Shown here: piece by piece, positions 52,601-63,623 of the stretch | Position numbering within the stretch: position 1 is the first letter of the stretch | Layout: each line of letters begins with the position of its first letter | DNA from: Oreohelix idahoensis | Lineage: Eukaryota; Mollusca; Gastropoda; Stylommatophora; Oreohelicidae | Reading direction: 5' to 3' | DNA length: 64,000 nucleotides | Assembly (NCBI GenBank): GCA_024509875.1 | Contig: JAMPIV010019862.1 | Location: 310,001-374,000, forward strand | The notes under the pieces: model-generated | The model's database searches: none | Told to the model about the DNA's origin: nothing | Seen by the model: the letters and a program-made list of their open reading frames with translations, nothing else | Program-made: the position numbers and the translations under genes

Positions 52601-55600
52601 TTATCCTGTGTACATTCAGAGCTTGGTGTCAGGTTAGTGTTATCCTGTGTACATTCAGAGACCAGTGTCAGGTTAGTGTTATCCTGAGTACATTCAGAGA
52701 CTGGTGTCCGGTTAATGTTATCCTGTGTACATTCAGAGTTTGGTGTCAGGTTAGTGTTATCATGTGTACATTCAGAGACCAGTGTCAGGTTAGTGTTATA
52801 CTGTGTACGTTCAGAGACTGGGGTCAGGTTAGTGGTATTCTTTGTACATTCAGAGACTGGTGTCAGGTTTGTGTTATCCTTTGTACATTCAGAGACCAGT
52901 GTCAAGTAAGTGTTATCCTGTATACATTCAAAGACTGATGTCAGAGTGGTGATATCCTGTGTACATTCAGAGAATGGTGTCAGTTTAGTGTTATCCTGTG
53001 TATATTCAGAGACCAGTGTCAGGTTAGTGTTATCATGTGTACATTCAGGAACCAGTGTCAGGTTAGTGTTATCCTGTGTACATTCCAGGACTGGTATCAG
53101 AGTAGTGTTATCCTTTGTACATTCAGAGACCAGTGTCTTGTTACTGTTATCCTGTATACATTCAGAGACCAGTGTCAGATTAGTGTTGTTCTGTGTACAT
53201 TCAGAGACTGATGTCAGGTTAGTGTTATCCTGTGTACATTCAGAGACTGGTTTCAGGTTAGTGTTGTTCTGTGTACATTCAGAGACTGATGTCAGATTAG
53301 TGTTATCCTGTGTACATTCAGAGACTGGTTTCAGGTTAGTGTTATCTTGTGTACATTCAGAGATTGGTGTCAGGTTAGTATTATCCTGTGTACATTCAGA
53401 GACCAGTGTCAAATTAGTGCTATCCTGTGTACATTCAGAGCCTGGTGTCAGGGTAGTGTTATTCTGTGTACACTCAGAGACCAGTGTTGGGTTAGTGTTA
53501 TCATGTGTACATTCAGAGACTGGTGTCAGGTTAGTGGTATCCTTTGTACATTCAGAGACTGGTGTCTCGTTAGTGTTATCCTGTGTACATTCATAGTTTG
53601 GTGTCAGGTTAGTGTTATCCTGTGTACATTCAGAGACCAGTGTCAGATTAGTGTTGTTCTGTGTACATTCAGAGACTGATGTCAGGTTAGTGTTATCCTG
53701 TGTACATTCAGAGACTGGTGTCAGGTTAATGTTATCCTGTGTACATTCAGAGACTGGTGTCAAGTTAGTGCTATCCTGTGTACATTCAGAGACTGATGTC
53801 AGGTTAGTGTTATTCTGTGTACATTCAGAGATTGGTGTCAGGTTAGTGTTATCCTGTGTACATTCAGAGACCAGTGTCAAATTAGTGTTATCCTGTGTAC
53901 ATTCAGAGCCTGGTGTCAGGTTAGAGTTGTCCTGTGTCCATTCAGAGACCAGTGTCAGGTTAGTGATATCCTGTGTACATTCAGAACCTGGTCTCAGATT
54001 AGTGTTATCCTGTGTCCATTCAGAGACCAGTGTCAGGTTAGTGTTATCCTGTGTATATTCATAGACTGGTGTCAGGTTAGTGTTATCCTGTGTACATTCA
54101 GAGACCAGTGTCAGGTTAGTGTTATCATGTGTACATTCAGGGACCAGTGTCAGGTTAATGTTATTCTGTGCACATTCAGAGACTGGTGTCAGGTTAGTGT
54201 TATCCTGTGCACATTGAGAGACTGATGTCAGGTTAGTGTTATCCTGTGTACATTCAGAGACTGGTGTCAGGTCAGTGTTATCCTGTGTATATTCAGAGAC
54301 CAGTGTCAGGTTAGTGTTATCCTGTATACATTCAAAGACTGATATCAGGTTAGTGTTATCCTGTGCACATTGAGAGACTGATGTCAGGTTAGTGTTATCC
54401 TGTGTACATTCAGAGACTGGTGTCAGGTCAGTGTTATCCTGTGTATATTCAGAGACCAGTGTCAGGTTAGTGTTATCATGTGTACATTCAGGGACCAGTG
54501 TCAGGTTAGTGTTATCCTGTGTACATTCCAGGACTGGTATCAGGATAGTGTTATCCTTTGTACATTCAGAGACCAGTGTCATGTTACTGTTATCCTGTAC
54601 ACATTCAGAGACCAGTGTCAGGTTAGTGATATCCTGTGTACATTCAAAGACCAGTGTCAGTTTAGTGTTATCCTGTGTACATTCAGAGACTGGTGTCAGG
54701 TTAGTGTTATCCTGGGTAGATTCCGAGACCAGTGTCAGATTAGTGTTGTTCTGTGTACATTCAGAGACTGATGTTAGGTTAGTGTTATCCTGTGTACATT
54801 CAGAGACTGGTGTCAGGTTAGTGTTATCCTGTGTAGATTCAGAGACCAGTGTCAGATTAGTGTGGTTCTGTGTACATTCAGAGACTGATGTCAGGTTAGT
54901 GTTATCCTGTGTACATTCAGAGACCAGTGTCAGGTTAGTGTTATCCTGTGTACATTCAGAGACTGGTATCAGGTTAATGTTATCCTGTGCACATTCAGAG
55001 TTTGGTGTCAGGTTAGTGTTATCCTGTGTACATTCAGAGACCAGTGTCAGGTTAGTGTTATACTGTGTACGTTCAGAGACTGGTGTCAGGTTAGTGGTAT
55101 TCTTTGTACATTCAGAGACTTGGGTCAGGTTTGTGTTATCCTGTGTACATTCAGAGATTGGTGTCAGGTTAGTGTTATCCTGTGTAGATTCAGAGACCAG
55201 TATCAGATTAGTGTTGTTCTGTGTACATTCAGAGACTGATCTCAGGTTAGTGTTATCCTGTGTACATTCAGAGACTGGTGTCAGGTTAATGTTATCCTGT
55301 GTACATTCAGAGTTTGGTGTCAGGTTAGTGTTATCCTGTGTACATTCAGAGACCAGTGTCAGGTTAGTGTTATCCTGAGTACATTCAGAGACTGGTGTCC
55401 GGTTAATGTTATCCTGTGTACATTCAGAGTTTGGTGTCAGGTTAGTGTTATCCTGTGTACATTCAGAGACCAGTGTCAGGTTAGTGAGTACGTTCAGAGA
55501 CTGGGGTCAGGTTAGTGGTATTCTTTGTACATTCAGAGACTGGTGTCAGGTTTGTGTTATCCTGTGTACATTCAGAGTTTGGTGTCAGGTTAGTGTTATC

Positions 55601-58600
55601 CTGTGTACATTCAGAGACCAGTGTCAGGTTAGAGTTATCCTGTGTACAATCAGAGTCTGGTATCAGGTTAGTTTTATCCTGTGTACATTCAGAGACTGAT
55701 GTCACGTTAGTGTTATCCTGTGTACATTCAGAGACTGGTGTCAAATTAGTGTTACCCTCTACGTCGAGAAACATTGATGTAAGGTCAGTATTATCTTCTG
55801 TGCATTCAGAGGCGAATGTGATAGGCATTCAGCGGGGAGAGTGATGTTTGGCCTGCATTATTTTGTATACATTCAATGGTCGAAAAATCATCAGTATTAT
55901 CTTGCGTGCATTCAGAGGTTGATGACCGGTCAGATGTATCTTGTGTACATTCAGAGGTTGATGCCCGGTCAGTATTATCTTGTGTATGTTCAGTGGCTGA
56001 TGACCGGTCAGTATTTACTTGCGTACATTCAGAGGTTGAGGGCCGGTCAGTAGTATCTTGTGTATTTTCTGAGGTTAATATTTGGTCTGTAATATTTTGC
56101 GTACGTTCAGATTTTGATATCAGGTTATCCTGTCCATTTTTGGAGATTAAGGTCACGCTAGTGTTATACTGTGTACATTCAGAGACTGACGCCAGGTTAA
56201 TGCTCTCTTGTGTACATTCTGAATCTGGTGTCAGGTTAGTGTTTTCTTGCGTACACTCAGAGGCTGATGTCAAGTTAGTGCTGTCTTTTGTACATTCAGA
56301 AACTGATGTCAAGTTAGTGATGTCTTGTGTACATTCAGAAACAGATGTCAAGTTAGTGATGTCTTGTGTACATTCAGAAACTGATGTCAAGTTAGTGATG
56401 TCTTGTGTACATTCAGAAACTGAATCTAGTGTCATTTTAATATTTTCCTGCGTACATTCAGAGACTGATGTCAAGTTATTGCTGTCTTGTACATACTCAG
56501 AAACTGTTGCCAGGTTAATGTTTCCCTGTGTACATTCAGAAACAGATATCAAGAAATTATTATCCTGTGTATTTTGAGAGACTGGTGTTATATTAATGAT
56601 ACCATGAGCGTGTTTAGAGACAAACACCTGATCAGCAATATTCTGCTCACATTTGGAGATTAATGTCGGGTCAGCATTATTTCCCGTTCTATTATTTTCG
56701 GAACTTTGAATCAAACTGTCACAAGCTGTATCATGTTCAACTTCCAAAGCATCACAAGATGTTTTATGAGCAACACTATTTGGGGTTGGTAGCTCAGTAT
56801 GTCCTTGTGAATCAAGTTTATGCTGATTTTCTTCATATGTGTTTTCATATTGAATATCACAAAATGCACTTTTGCTCTCTAGTGACTCTCTTCCATCTAG
56901 CAGACAACGATCTTGAAAAGAAAGATTGGCTTCCAGTATTTGTTGCTCAGTCTCTGAAATGTCAAGGTTACCAAGCTCATCAGTTGACACTGGAGTAAGC
57001 TGCATATCATCGGAACCTTCTGTTATGTAGTCTGCTCTTTCAGGGTTTTTCCAGTGTAGTTCCAATTTTACATTCTGTAGTGGCACAAGTTTTTCACATT
57101 TTTCTTTACTTGATACGGTCTCAAAATTGAACTCTGAACTATTCACCTTTTCCTTAACCGCAGCTGCACTTGCATGAATTGGAAATGATAACAAGTGCTC
57201 TTGTTCAGTTGTAGATAATGGCTGTAAGATGTTCCTATCATCATTGTCGTTTATTTCACTATTTGTGTTTGCAAAAAGATTAATTTCTTGATCACTTACA
57301 ATCATTGGTTCAGCTGCATCCACGTGATCGTATCCATAATTTTCGTTTAAGTGGGAATGGACCACATCATAAGTCTGCTTGTCTCTTACTTCGTAGATTG
57401 TCCCAGTAGTATATGTGGGGTTCTTTGTGTTGTCGATATCTCGACCATCTTCTACTGAAGGATTTGCGGACCAGTCTTTGCCAACAACAGAAGTATCAGA
57501 ACATTGCCTAAGATGTTCTGCCTGATCGAGTCCATCGTGATTATCTGAGCTAACAGCTGTGATATTCTCTGACGATGACAGTTTACTATTAGTTGTGCTA
57601 TTATGATCAGGTGGTTCCCTTACGAGCATAGTTTCTGAATAAAGATTGCGTAGAACTTCTTTGTTGGTTGAGTCAGCTGGAGGACTTTGGATGCTTGGCT
57701 CTGGTCTGTCATCCGAAGTATCATATTTTCCATTGTCATGTGTTGAATTGTCAGCGATCAATGTCGTGTTAACATTTTGGATTGACAGTACTGCAGATAT
57801 ACCAGGCTGTTTGCCAGGGAATGCCCAGTTCTCATTTCTCCAGTCGGACGTTATATGTTTGTCTGTTTCCATCGTCGAACATTCATCTGTTTCTTTCATG
57901 ATATTAGAATCACTTAAGCCACTCCTCAGATTTTTACTGTGAACTACGCGGAATAGTGTGTCACTGTCATACAATGTTGGGTTTGCAACATTATTGCTTT
58001 CATTAACTGTTCTCCCATTATGATTATCTAGAGACGTCCATTTTTCTCTAGTGCCTTCCACTAAACATTTATCCACATTTTCATCACATATAGTTCCATG
58101 TTGAGTGGTAATCATCCACTGCGGTTGTTTAATGAACTCAGTCTTATTATGTTCATCTGGTGTCAATCTATCATAGTTACCGAATGTCCACTTATTAAGA
58201 CTATCTATTAAACACTGATCAGTGCTGTCATGTGTCAGTTCTTCAGAGCTAGCACTTGTCCGCTTGTTAAGGTTTGCTGCTGTCCGTCTGGCAAGATCAT
58301 CAAATATTTCGTCATTATAGTCATCAAGTGTCCACTCGTCACTATTATCTGAGATTAGTCTGTCATAATTCTTTAATATCTCTTCATAAGTTCTTACGCT
58401 CCACCCGCGCGTGTTCTCAGCTTCCCACTTCTTACTATTGTCTGATACTCTTCTGTCAGAGTCGGTTGCACTTCTGCCCCGAAAATTAAGTTTTAGCTCC
58501 GCCTGCTCATCTACTGATTGCCGTAGCCTATCTGATGCATCAACATTTTCTGACTTAAGGTTGTAATGTGAAGTATCTGATACCCAACTTTCGCATTCTT

Positions 58601-59503
58601 TACGCGGCCATCTGTCAGAAATAATCTCAGACCATTCTTTCTGGTGATTATTAGATTTTCTTGAGTGAATCACGTCAGCCGTTGTCCAGTTTCCTTGTAT
58701 CTCTGCGTCCGTTCCGTATGTTTGTGGATTAAGTTTATAATGGTTATTATGTGTCATCAGTTTGTCATCCAAATGAATAGGTACCGTTTTATCAAGTCGA
58801 CGAGGTATGCATGTTTTGTTTTTAACATCTAATCGTTCTGAGAGTACTGTATATTTACAAACAGGTGTTGTACGTATTTGAGAAGACATTGTGTGGTGTT
58901 CATTATAAGGCACTGCTTCTCTCCGATGGACGTGCTTCTGTGTACCTGAAGCTAAATAATGAACACTTCCGTCACTGTAGGAATGTGGATTTTTGTAGCC
59001 ACGCAGGGAACATTCCTCGAAGCCATTAGTGTAATCACTGCTTTTAGAAAGTTTCAAATGGTGATAGTTAACCGGGTGGATTTCTTGCCTAAACGTGTGG
59101 TCAGATGTAAACTTATTGTAGTTATTGATATAGTCACATGTTCTTGGGAGGCAATCCAGCCTTGAATTCTTGAACTTTTGTTCAGACCATTCGTCACGAA
59201 TAAGAGATCTTTTTGGTTTGTGATCATAGTTCACAGCCACAGGAACCCGTCTGTAGCATTGACTACAATCGCAGGGCTTTTTCTTTAACAAAGTATTTTT
59301 TTTCTTAGACAGATCTGTGCCGAGAATGTCCAACAAATCTGAGTTATTAGCAAGTCTAGAGACTTTGGTTCGCTCGACATCTTCATACTGACTCTGTCGT
59401 TGCACGTGATCTTTATCATTCTTAGCACTCACGTCAATGCGTTTAGGAACATACTTTTTCTTTTCCCAGACATCATCAGGCCATCTTTCCTTGTTTGCTG
59501 AAC
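46606..59503 (-). CDS. Giant repeat-bearing exon (exon D) of a TIR-like gene; frame broken twice
   Basis: The acceptor TTTCCCTGACAG ends at 59504 and the exon begins GGT-Ser-Ala-Asn-Lys after joining one base from exon C. Segment 1 (59503-55806) is polar and probably disordered, with KKPCDCSQCYRR near the start and several degenerate W-containing repeats (e.g. ISDNSDEWTLDDYNDE). It leads into the 13-residue array. Segment 2 (about 55805-55490) and segment 3 (about 55488-46606) continue the array in two other frames. Segment 3 then holds about 1,000 unique residues, rich in Asp, Glu, Ser and Thr, ending in three short TxKQ(S/T)H(E/A)RT repeats and a stop at 46606. Two deletions within repeat units cause the shifts. 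Without them the exon would encode roughly 4,290 residues. No homologue recognised. If the shifts are real, translation ends at 55806. Confidence 0.75.
49640..55805 (-). repeat. 39-bp / 13-residue tandem array, main part
   Basis: Consensus SECTQDNTNLTPV on the minus strand, about 158 units by length. Variable positions are the last three to four residues and the acidic/amide pair. Each unit has one Cys and usually an Asn-Leu-Thr sequon, relevant only if the protein is secreted, for which I see no evidence. Confidence 0.95.
50015..55480 (-). repeat. Higher-order duplication within the array (period about 2.85 kb)
   Basis: Variant patterns in about 50015-52690 recur in about 52865-55480. Identical variant strings are offset by 2847 bp (51545 and 54392; 73 units) or 2886 bp (50461 and 53347; 74 units), both exact multiples of 39. 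Confidence 0.85.
55870..56670 (-). repeat. Diverged N-terminal part of the 13-residue array
   Basis: About 20 older, more variable units, including SECTQDNTDRSST-type and SVSECTQDITNLT-type units, the latter three in tandem near 56330-56440. Confidence 0.85.
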
Positions 59504-59921
59504 CTGTCAGGGAAAATATAAATTGTAAACATGACATTAACATTTATCATGTGAAAAACAAACGAAGTAGTATACAAAAATAAAAAATATGGTAATCACA
59601 GAAATGCTCAGTTTAGTTCCAGGAGAGAAGGGGGGAAGGGTGGGGGTGTCTCCGAATAGACAAAGAAAGAATATAACTACTGCTCCATTAGGCATGTCGT
59701 AAAGGCCACTAATATGAGATTTGTACCAGGCTGGCAACCTCGATATGTAAAACAAAATGCTACAGTACCGCCGCTGCAAGGGTTTGTGCTTTTGTGTAGG
59801 CTTCCTCAATGTAGCCATCTGCAGTGGTGTGGCTTCAGGCTCTATAAAGAACGAAAAAAGAGATGATGATGATGATTTTGGAATGATTGTCATGATGGTG
59901 GTTGTAAATTAAAATACTAAC
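59504..59921 (-). other. Intron between exons C and D
   Basis: Bounded by donor G|GTTAGT (59921) and acceptor CCCTGACAG (59504). Phase 1 on both sides. It carries the second copy of the dispersed repeat. Confidence 0.7.
59677..59830 (+). repeat. Dispersed repeat, copy 2 (intronic)
   Basis: Diverged partner of 45298-45460: TACTGCTCCATTAGGCATGTC, GGCTGGCAACCTCG, CCGCCGCTGCAAG, GTAGGCTTCCTCAATG. Confidence 0.6.
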
Positions 59922-60132
59922 CCCAAAGGGTGTCTAAAATGGCAGCATCAAAACGGTTCCAGGTCGGGACGTCAATCTCCCAGTCCTTATGAAAGTAGAA
60001 GACGTAATCTGTGGACAGCGAAACAGGGATCTGTTCCCTTGGGACTCCTATACTTAGAATGATGAGCCTCCAGTTGGGACGCGGATGAGCCAGCAAGCGT
60101 AAAAAAGGATAATAAACGCAAGCTAGTGTTAG
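59922..60132 (-). CDS. Exon C: C-terminal half of a TIR-like fold
   Basis: The frame is open from the acceptor GCTTCTTATCAG (start 60132, phase 0) to the donor TTTGGG|GTTAGT (59922). It is 211 bases, leaving one base that joins exon D in phase. It reads through LAHPRPNWRLIILSIGVP and IPVSLSTDYVFYFHKDWE to FDAAILDTLW. The order of a hydrophobic strand (RLIILSIG), a proline loop, a second strand and WP-x3-W at the start of exon D resembles the end of TIR domains. The likeness is by eye only. An alternative acceptor inside (CAACTGGAG|G, about 60076) would instead be in phase with exon A. Confidence 0.6.
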
Positions 60133-60450
60133 CTGATAAGAAGCAACGTATGCAAATATTCAAGACTAAGAAACATTTAGATTGTTAATACAAAAAATAC
60201 AACACAATATATAAGATGAAGACAGACTTTATTGAAACATGTAGAGTTTTAACTCACGAATGACAACTCAGACAAATATAAAGTTAGTTGCTTATCCTTT
60301 ACAGGACGTGGCAATCAACCCCAGCTTTTATTGGCTGTTTGTGATTTTTCTAGGCAATTTTTTCATTCAGTAGTTTGCCATTGCTTTCTGAACGGTACGG
60401 CGCTTATACCATTGTTAAAAATCCACACAAAGCGATCTGCTACCAAACCG

Positions 60451-60525
60451 CCTGCAGCAGGTTTCGAACCTGGTATATCTGGATTATGAAACTGCGTTCA
60501 TATCCATTAGGCCACAGACGCCGAC
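60451..60525 (-). repeat. tRNA-related Pol III sequence (tRNA pseudogene or SINE head)
   Basis: Minus strand: box A-like TGGCCTAATGGA (60503-60514) and box B-like GGTTCGAAACC (60460-60470) at tRNA spacing, with a CAT in the anticodon position. Acceptor and anticodon stems do not pair well, so it is not a convincing functional tRNA. Confidence 0.45.
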
Positions 60526-60815
60526 CAGACAAATATACAATATTAATAAAGAATTTTATGAAACAAGTAGTTTGGTAGCTTGTGAAAGACAACTCATACA
60601 CAAATACTTTACCAGATTAAAAAAGACAAGTACATTATTAGCTTGCGAAAGACAAAACAATATACAATTAAGAATGACTATTGAAACACTTAGATTATTA
60701 GCTTGCAAAAGACATCACATACAAATATACAAGATTAAGAATGACTATTGAAACACTTAGATTATTAGCTTGCAAAAGACAACACATACAAATATACAAG
60801 ATTAGGAAATAGTTC
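60525..60815. repeat. Minisatellite, period about 66 bp
   Basis: Three to four copies of a unit containing TTAGCTTGCAAAAGACA, CATACAAATATACAAGATTA and TGACTATTGAAACACTTAG. Diverged pieces also occur at 60205-60290. Confidence 0.75.
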
Positions 60816-63089
60816 AAGGACACCAAGCTCTTAAAGTCCATTCTCAAGATCAAGTGTGGCATGTAGTAACAGGAGAAAGTAGAGTGTGTTGGACCTTACC
60901 GGTGTACAAGCGTACCTATCGGCTCATTAATTAGCGAAACATCTGCAGAAAACGTGCGCCAAAGCGCTTCATATGCTCTTGCTGTGGACATATTTGTGGC
61001 AATTTCTTTTATATCATGACGTTGCTAGCCACATGAACAAACTTTTATTAGCCGCCTTTAACCACACGCTAAAACACAACATCGCCCTTGTGTGGCTCTC
61101 CTCCCACCGCACGGGCCCCGGGATTCTCCACAGCGATCAAGAAATGTTTTCATGTTATTTTCCGTTTATGCTGTCGCCTTCAGAAACATTCTCGCCTCCA
61201 TAACCATTTTTTAAAAACCAGCGGCACTTGGGCTTTCAGCCCTTCGGCCTGTAGTGAAATGAATCTGTATGACAACACGCTCAAAAATTCCCCGCTCAAA
61301 AAACTAGTTAACGTATTCTTTTAATCTATAAATAACTACAATATTTAAAATTTGTCTGAGGGGCTAGTCAAATTTACCGCCAATAATTTATCTAGCGGAT
61401 TTGAATTTTTCTAAGAAACAAGTCAAAAAGGTTACCACCCACCCTAAAAATTATCTAAGAGCATAGTACAAATTTAACAACCAATCAAATCGTTTCCCTT
61501 TCTTGTAGCGTTAAGAAAATTTTGGTTGACGTGGAAATATGCCTATTTTGTGTTTTTGACCGAACGAAGATATTTTATTTCTTAAACACTAAAGAGAGTT
61601 AAACAGTGGAAAATGTCTTAACGTTTACGGCCAGTCAGCTTGTGTGTGTGTGAACTTATTTACCTGAGGGTAAGAGAGATAATTTTATTTGCATACTTTG
61701 TTAAATAATTGACTTGTAATTACAAAGCCTATGTGTTCCATATTAATTCGAAAGTGAAAACTGCCGGAGGGATGTGTTATGTCATGCCGACCTAAGTAGG
61801 AATGTGTGTAGTAAGCAGGCCTATTCGAATTGAAAAAAAAAATGTGTCTAATGTTTGAAAATATGGCACAATTACGACCAGTAAGTGTTATTAGTGGTTT
61901 AATTTTGTATTTCTTCTGGAGTGACACACTGTTCATAGATCATGTGATAAACATATAGGGAAGGTCAGAATGAAGTAATAAAGAGGTCACATGTTATATT
62001 GTACTTGCCATGCTTATGGTATGGAAGCCAAACATGGACGAGAGACCCAAACATTGAATCAACACAAGAGAAAGAATGATTTCATGAAACTGATGGTAGA
62101 CAACGGAATTCAAGGTCTTGTGCAACTTGTTAGCACACATATCTGACCATGGTGAGTTTTAATATTGTTTAGGGGTGAATAGATTGAGGTAGACTTATAC
62201 ATGGAATGGGTTGTCCTTCTATTCCAGGTTATATTACGAATTTACATCGTGGCTGCATGCTATTGAGAAGAGGGGCGTGTGGAAGTTGAGAGCTTCTCAG
62301 ACACTTGAAGCTAGACACCATCGTCTCAGCCAGGAGTCACACAGTAGGTGATCCTGACTACTATTGAAAGAACAGCAGTAGCATCAGTCTAAAGATAAGT
62401 CCTTTAGAAGGCACATGGTGGTTCATCCAAAACTGGTTCACCCAAGTAAACTTAAAAACAACTATGGTATGATGCAAGTAGCAGACCTTACAGTGTAGGA
62501 CTAGTAACAGTAGCAATATTTTGAACAAGAACTGTGTGTGCAGACATTCCAGTGACCCTTTACAGAAATGAACAGATTTTTCTAAAATGTTTATTTTATT
62601 CTGTAATAAACATTTTCTTGAGTTTGAAAGTCCTGACAAAAAGATTGATGTTCAGGACCATTAAATTGTACTTATAAATTGCATACAGCCTTTCTTAAAT
62701 AATTTTATTAAAGTTGAAAGTTCTGTTTGAAATTAATCATTAATTATAATAATACATTCCCCTAGACCCGTAGCTAAATCAATTTGGGATCAGAAGAGGT
62801 AGCGGTAGGGACTCAGAGTACATCATCATCATCCTCTTCTCTGAGAACTTGCATAGCTTGACCCCACTTTGACGTCTATACACCCTTGCTCTTTTCAGAG
62901 AAGGGGGTATTACTTATAAGACCAGTCTGTTATCTGGCACTATCCTGGTATCATCTGATACACCTATTTGTCCAGGATAGCCCATCTTTTTATAACATCA
63001 AAACCTCTTATCACACGGCCCAATGACATGTCATTGCGAGGCTGGGGAGCCTGTGGACTTTCCTTCCAACCCGGTCAGGAGCTTCGCTC

Positions 63090-63560
63090 CACCATCAGTA
63101 TCCTCATTAACACCAACAACAGACAGCTACCTCACCATCATAATCAGCAGCTTCTCATTATCACCATTAACAACATCCTCACTATAGCCATCAACAGCAT
63201 CTTCACCATCAACAGCATCCTGATTATCACCCCCATTAACACTGTTCTATTGCCATCAACAATATCCCAGCTACCAGGATCAGCAACATCACCACTGTCG
63301 CCATTATTAACAAGCTGATAAGAACCATCAACAAAATCATCATATTTAACACCTTTACTACCACCATCAAGCACATCCTCACTACTATCTTAAACAAAAT
63401 TGGCTTTGCCACAACAACATCGTCACTGTCACCATCTATTACTCCCTCACTAACATTACCAACAACATCCTCACAATCACCATCTGCCACACCCTCGTTA
63501 CCATTATCAACAGTATAGTCACTATCACCAGAAATTCGAGCGTAAAATCGTCACCATCTG
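63090..63560. repeat. Low-complexity tract built on ACCATCAACAACATC
   Basis: Irregular tandem repeats of ATCACCATCAACA(A/G)CATCCTC-like units over about 470 bp; all ORFs in it are artefacts of composition. Confidence 0.75.
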
Positions 63561-63623
63561 AAACATCCTTACCATTACCATAAAAAGTAAGCTTATTACT
63601 ACAACAAGTGCGTACATACTCAC

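Larger units (their letters stand above)
60133..63623 (-). other. Intronic region between exons A and C
   Basis: About 3.5 kb with no certain exon. It holds a tRNA-like Pol III sequence, a 66-bp minisatellite and a trinucleotide-like repeat tract. A stretch at 60900-61024 ends in a good donor (CACCG|GTAAGG) and has an open frame, but its phase does not join both neighbours, so it is left uncalled. Missing middle exons of the TIR-like fold may lie here. Confidence 0.5.

Noticed and set aside
49640..55805. Regular 39-bp units could suggest a CRISPR array
   Set aside because: There are no repeat/spacer alternations or cas genes; units are contiguous and coding, in a eukaryotic gene.
49508..55844. 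Long plus-strand ORFs (up to 380 codons, VHSETGVRLVLSC-type) opposite the repeat array
   Set aside because: They are the antisense reading of the 39-bp unit, which happens to lack stops in other frames. The unique flanks are open only on the minus strand.
60451..60525. Functional tRNA gene
   Set aside because: A and B boxes are recognisable but acceptor and anticodon stems do not pair adequately.
60900..61024. Possible minus-strand exon (reads DIKEIATNMSTARAYEALWR) with donor CACCG|GTAAGG
   Set aside because: Good donor and open frame, but the phase does not link to both exon A and exon C as called, and no domain is recognised. Left uncalled pending transcripts.
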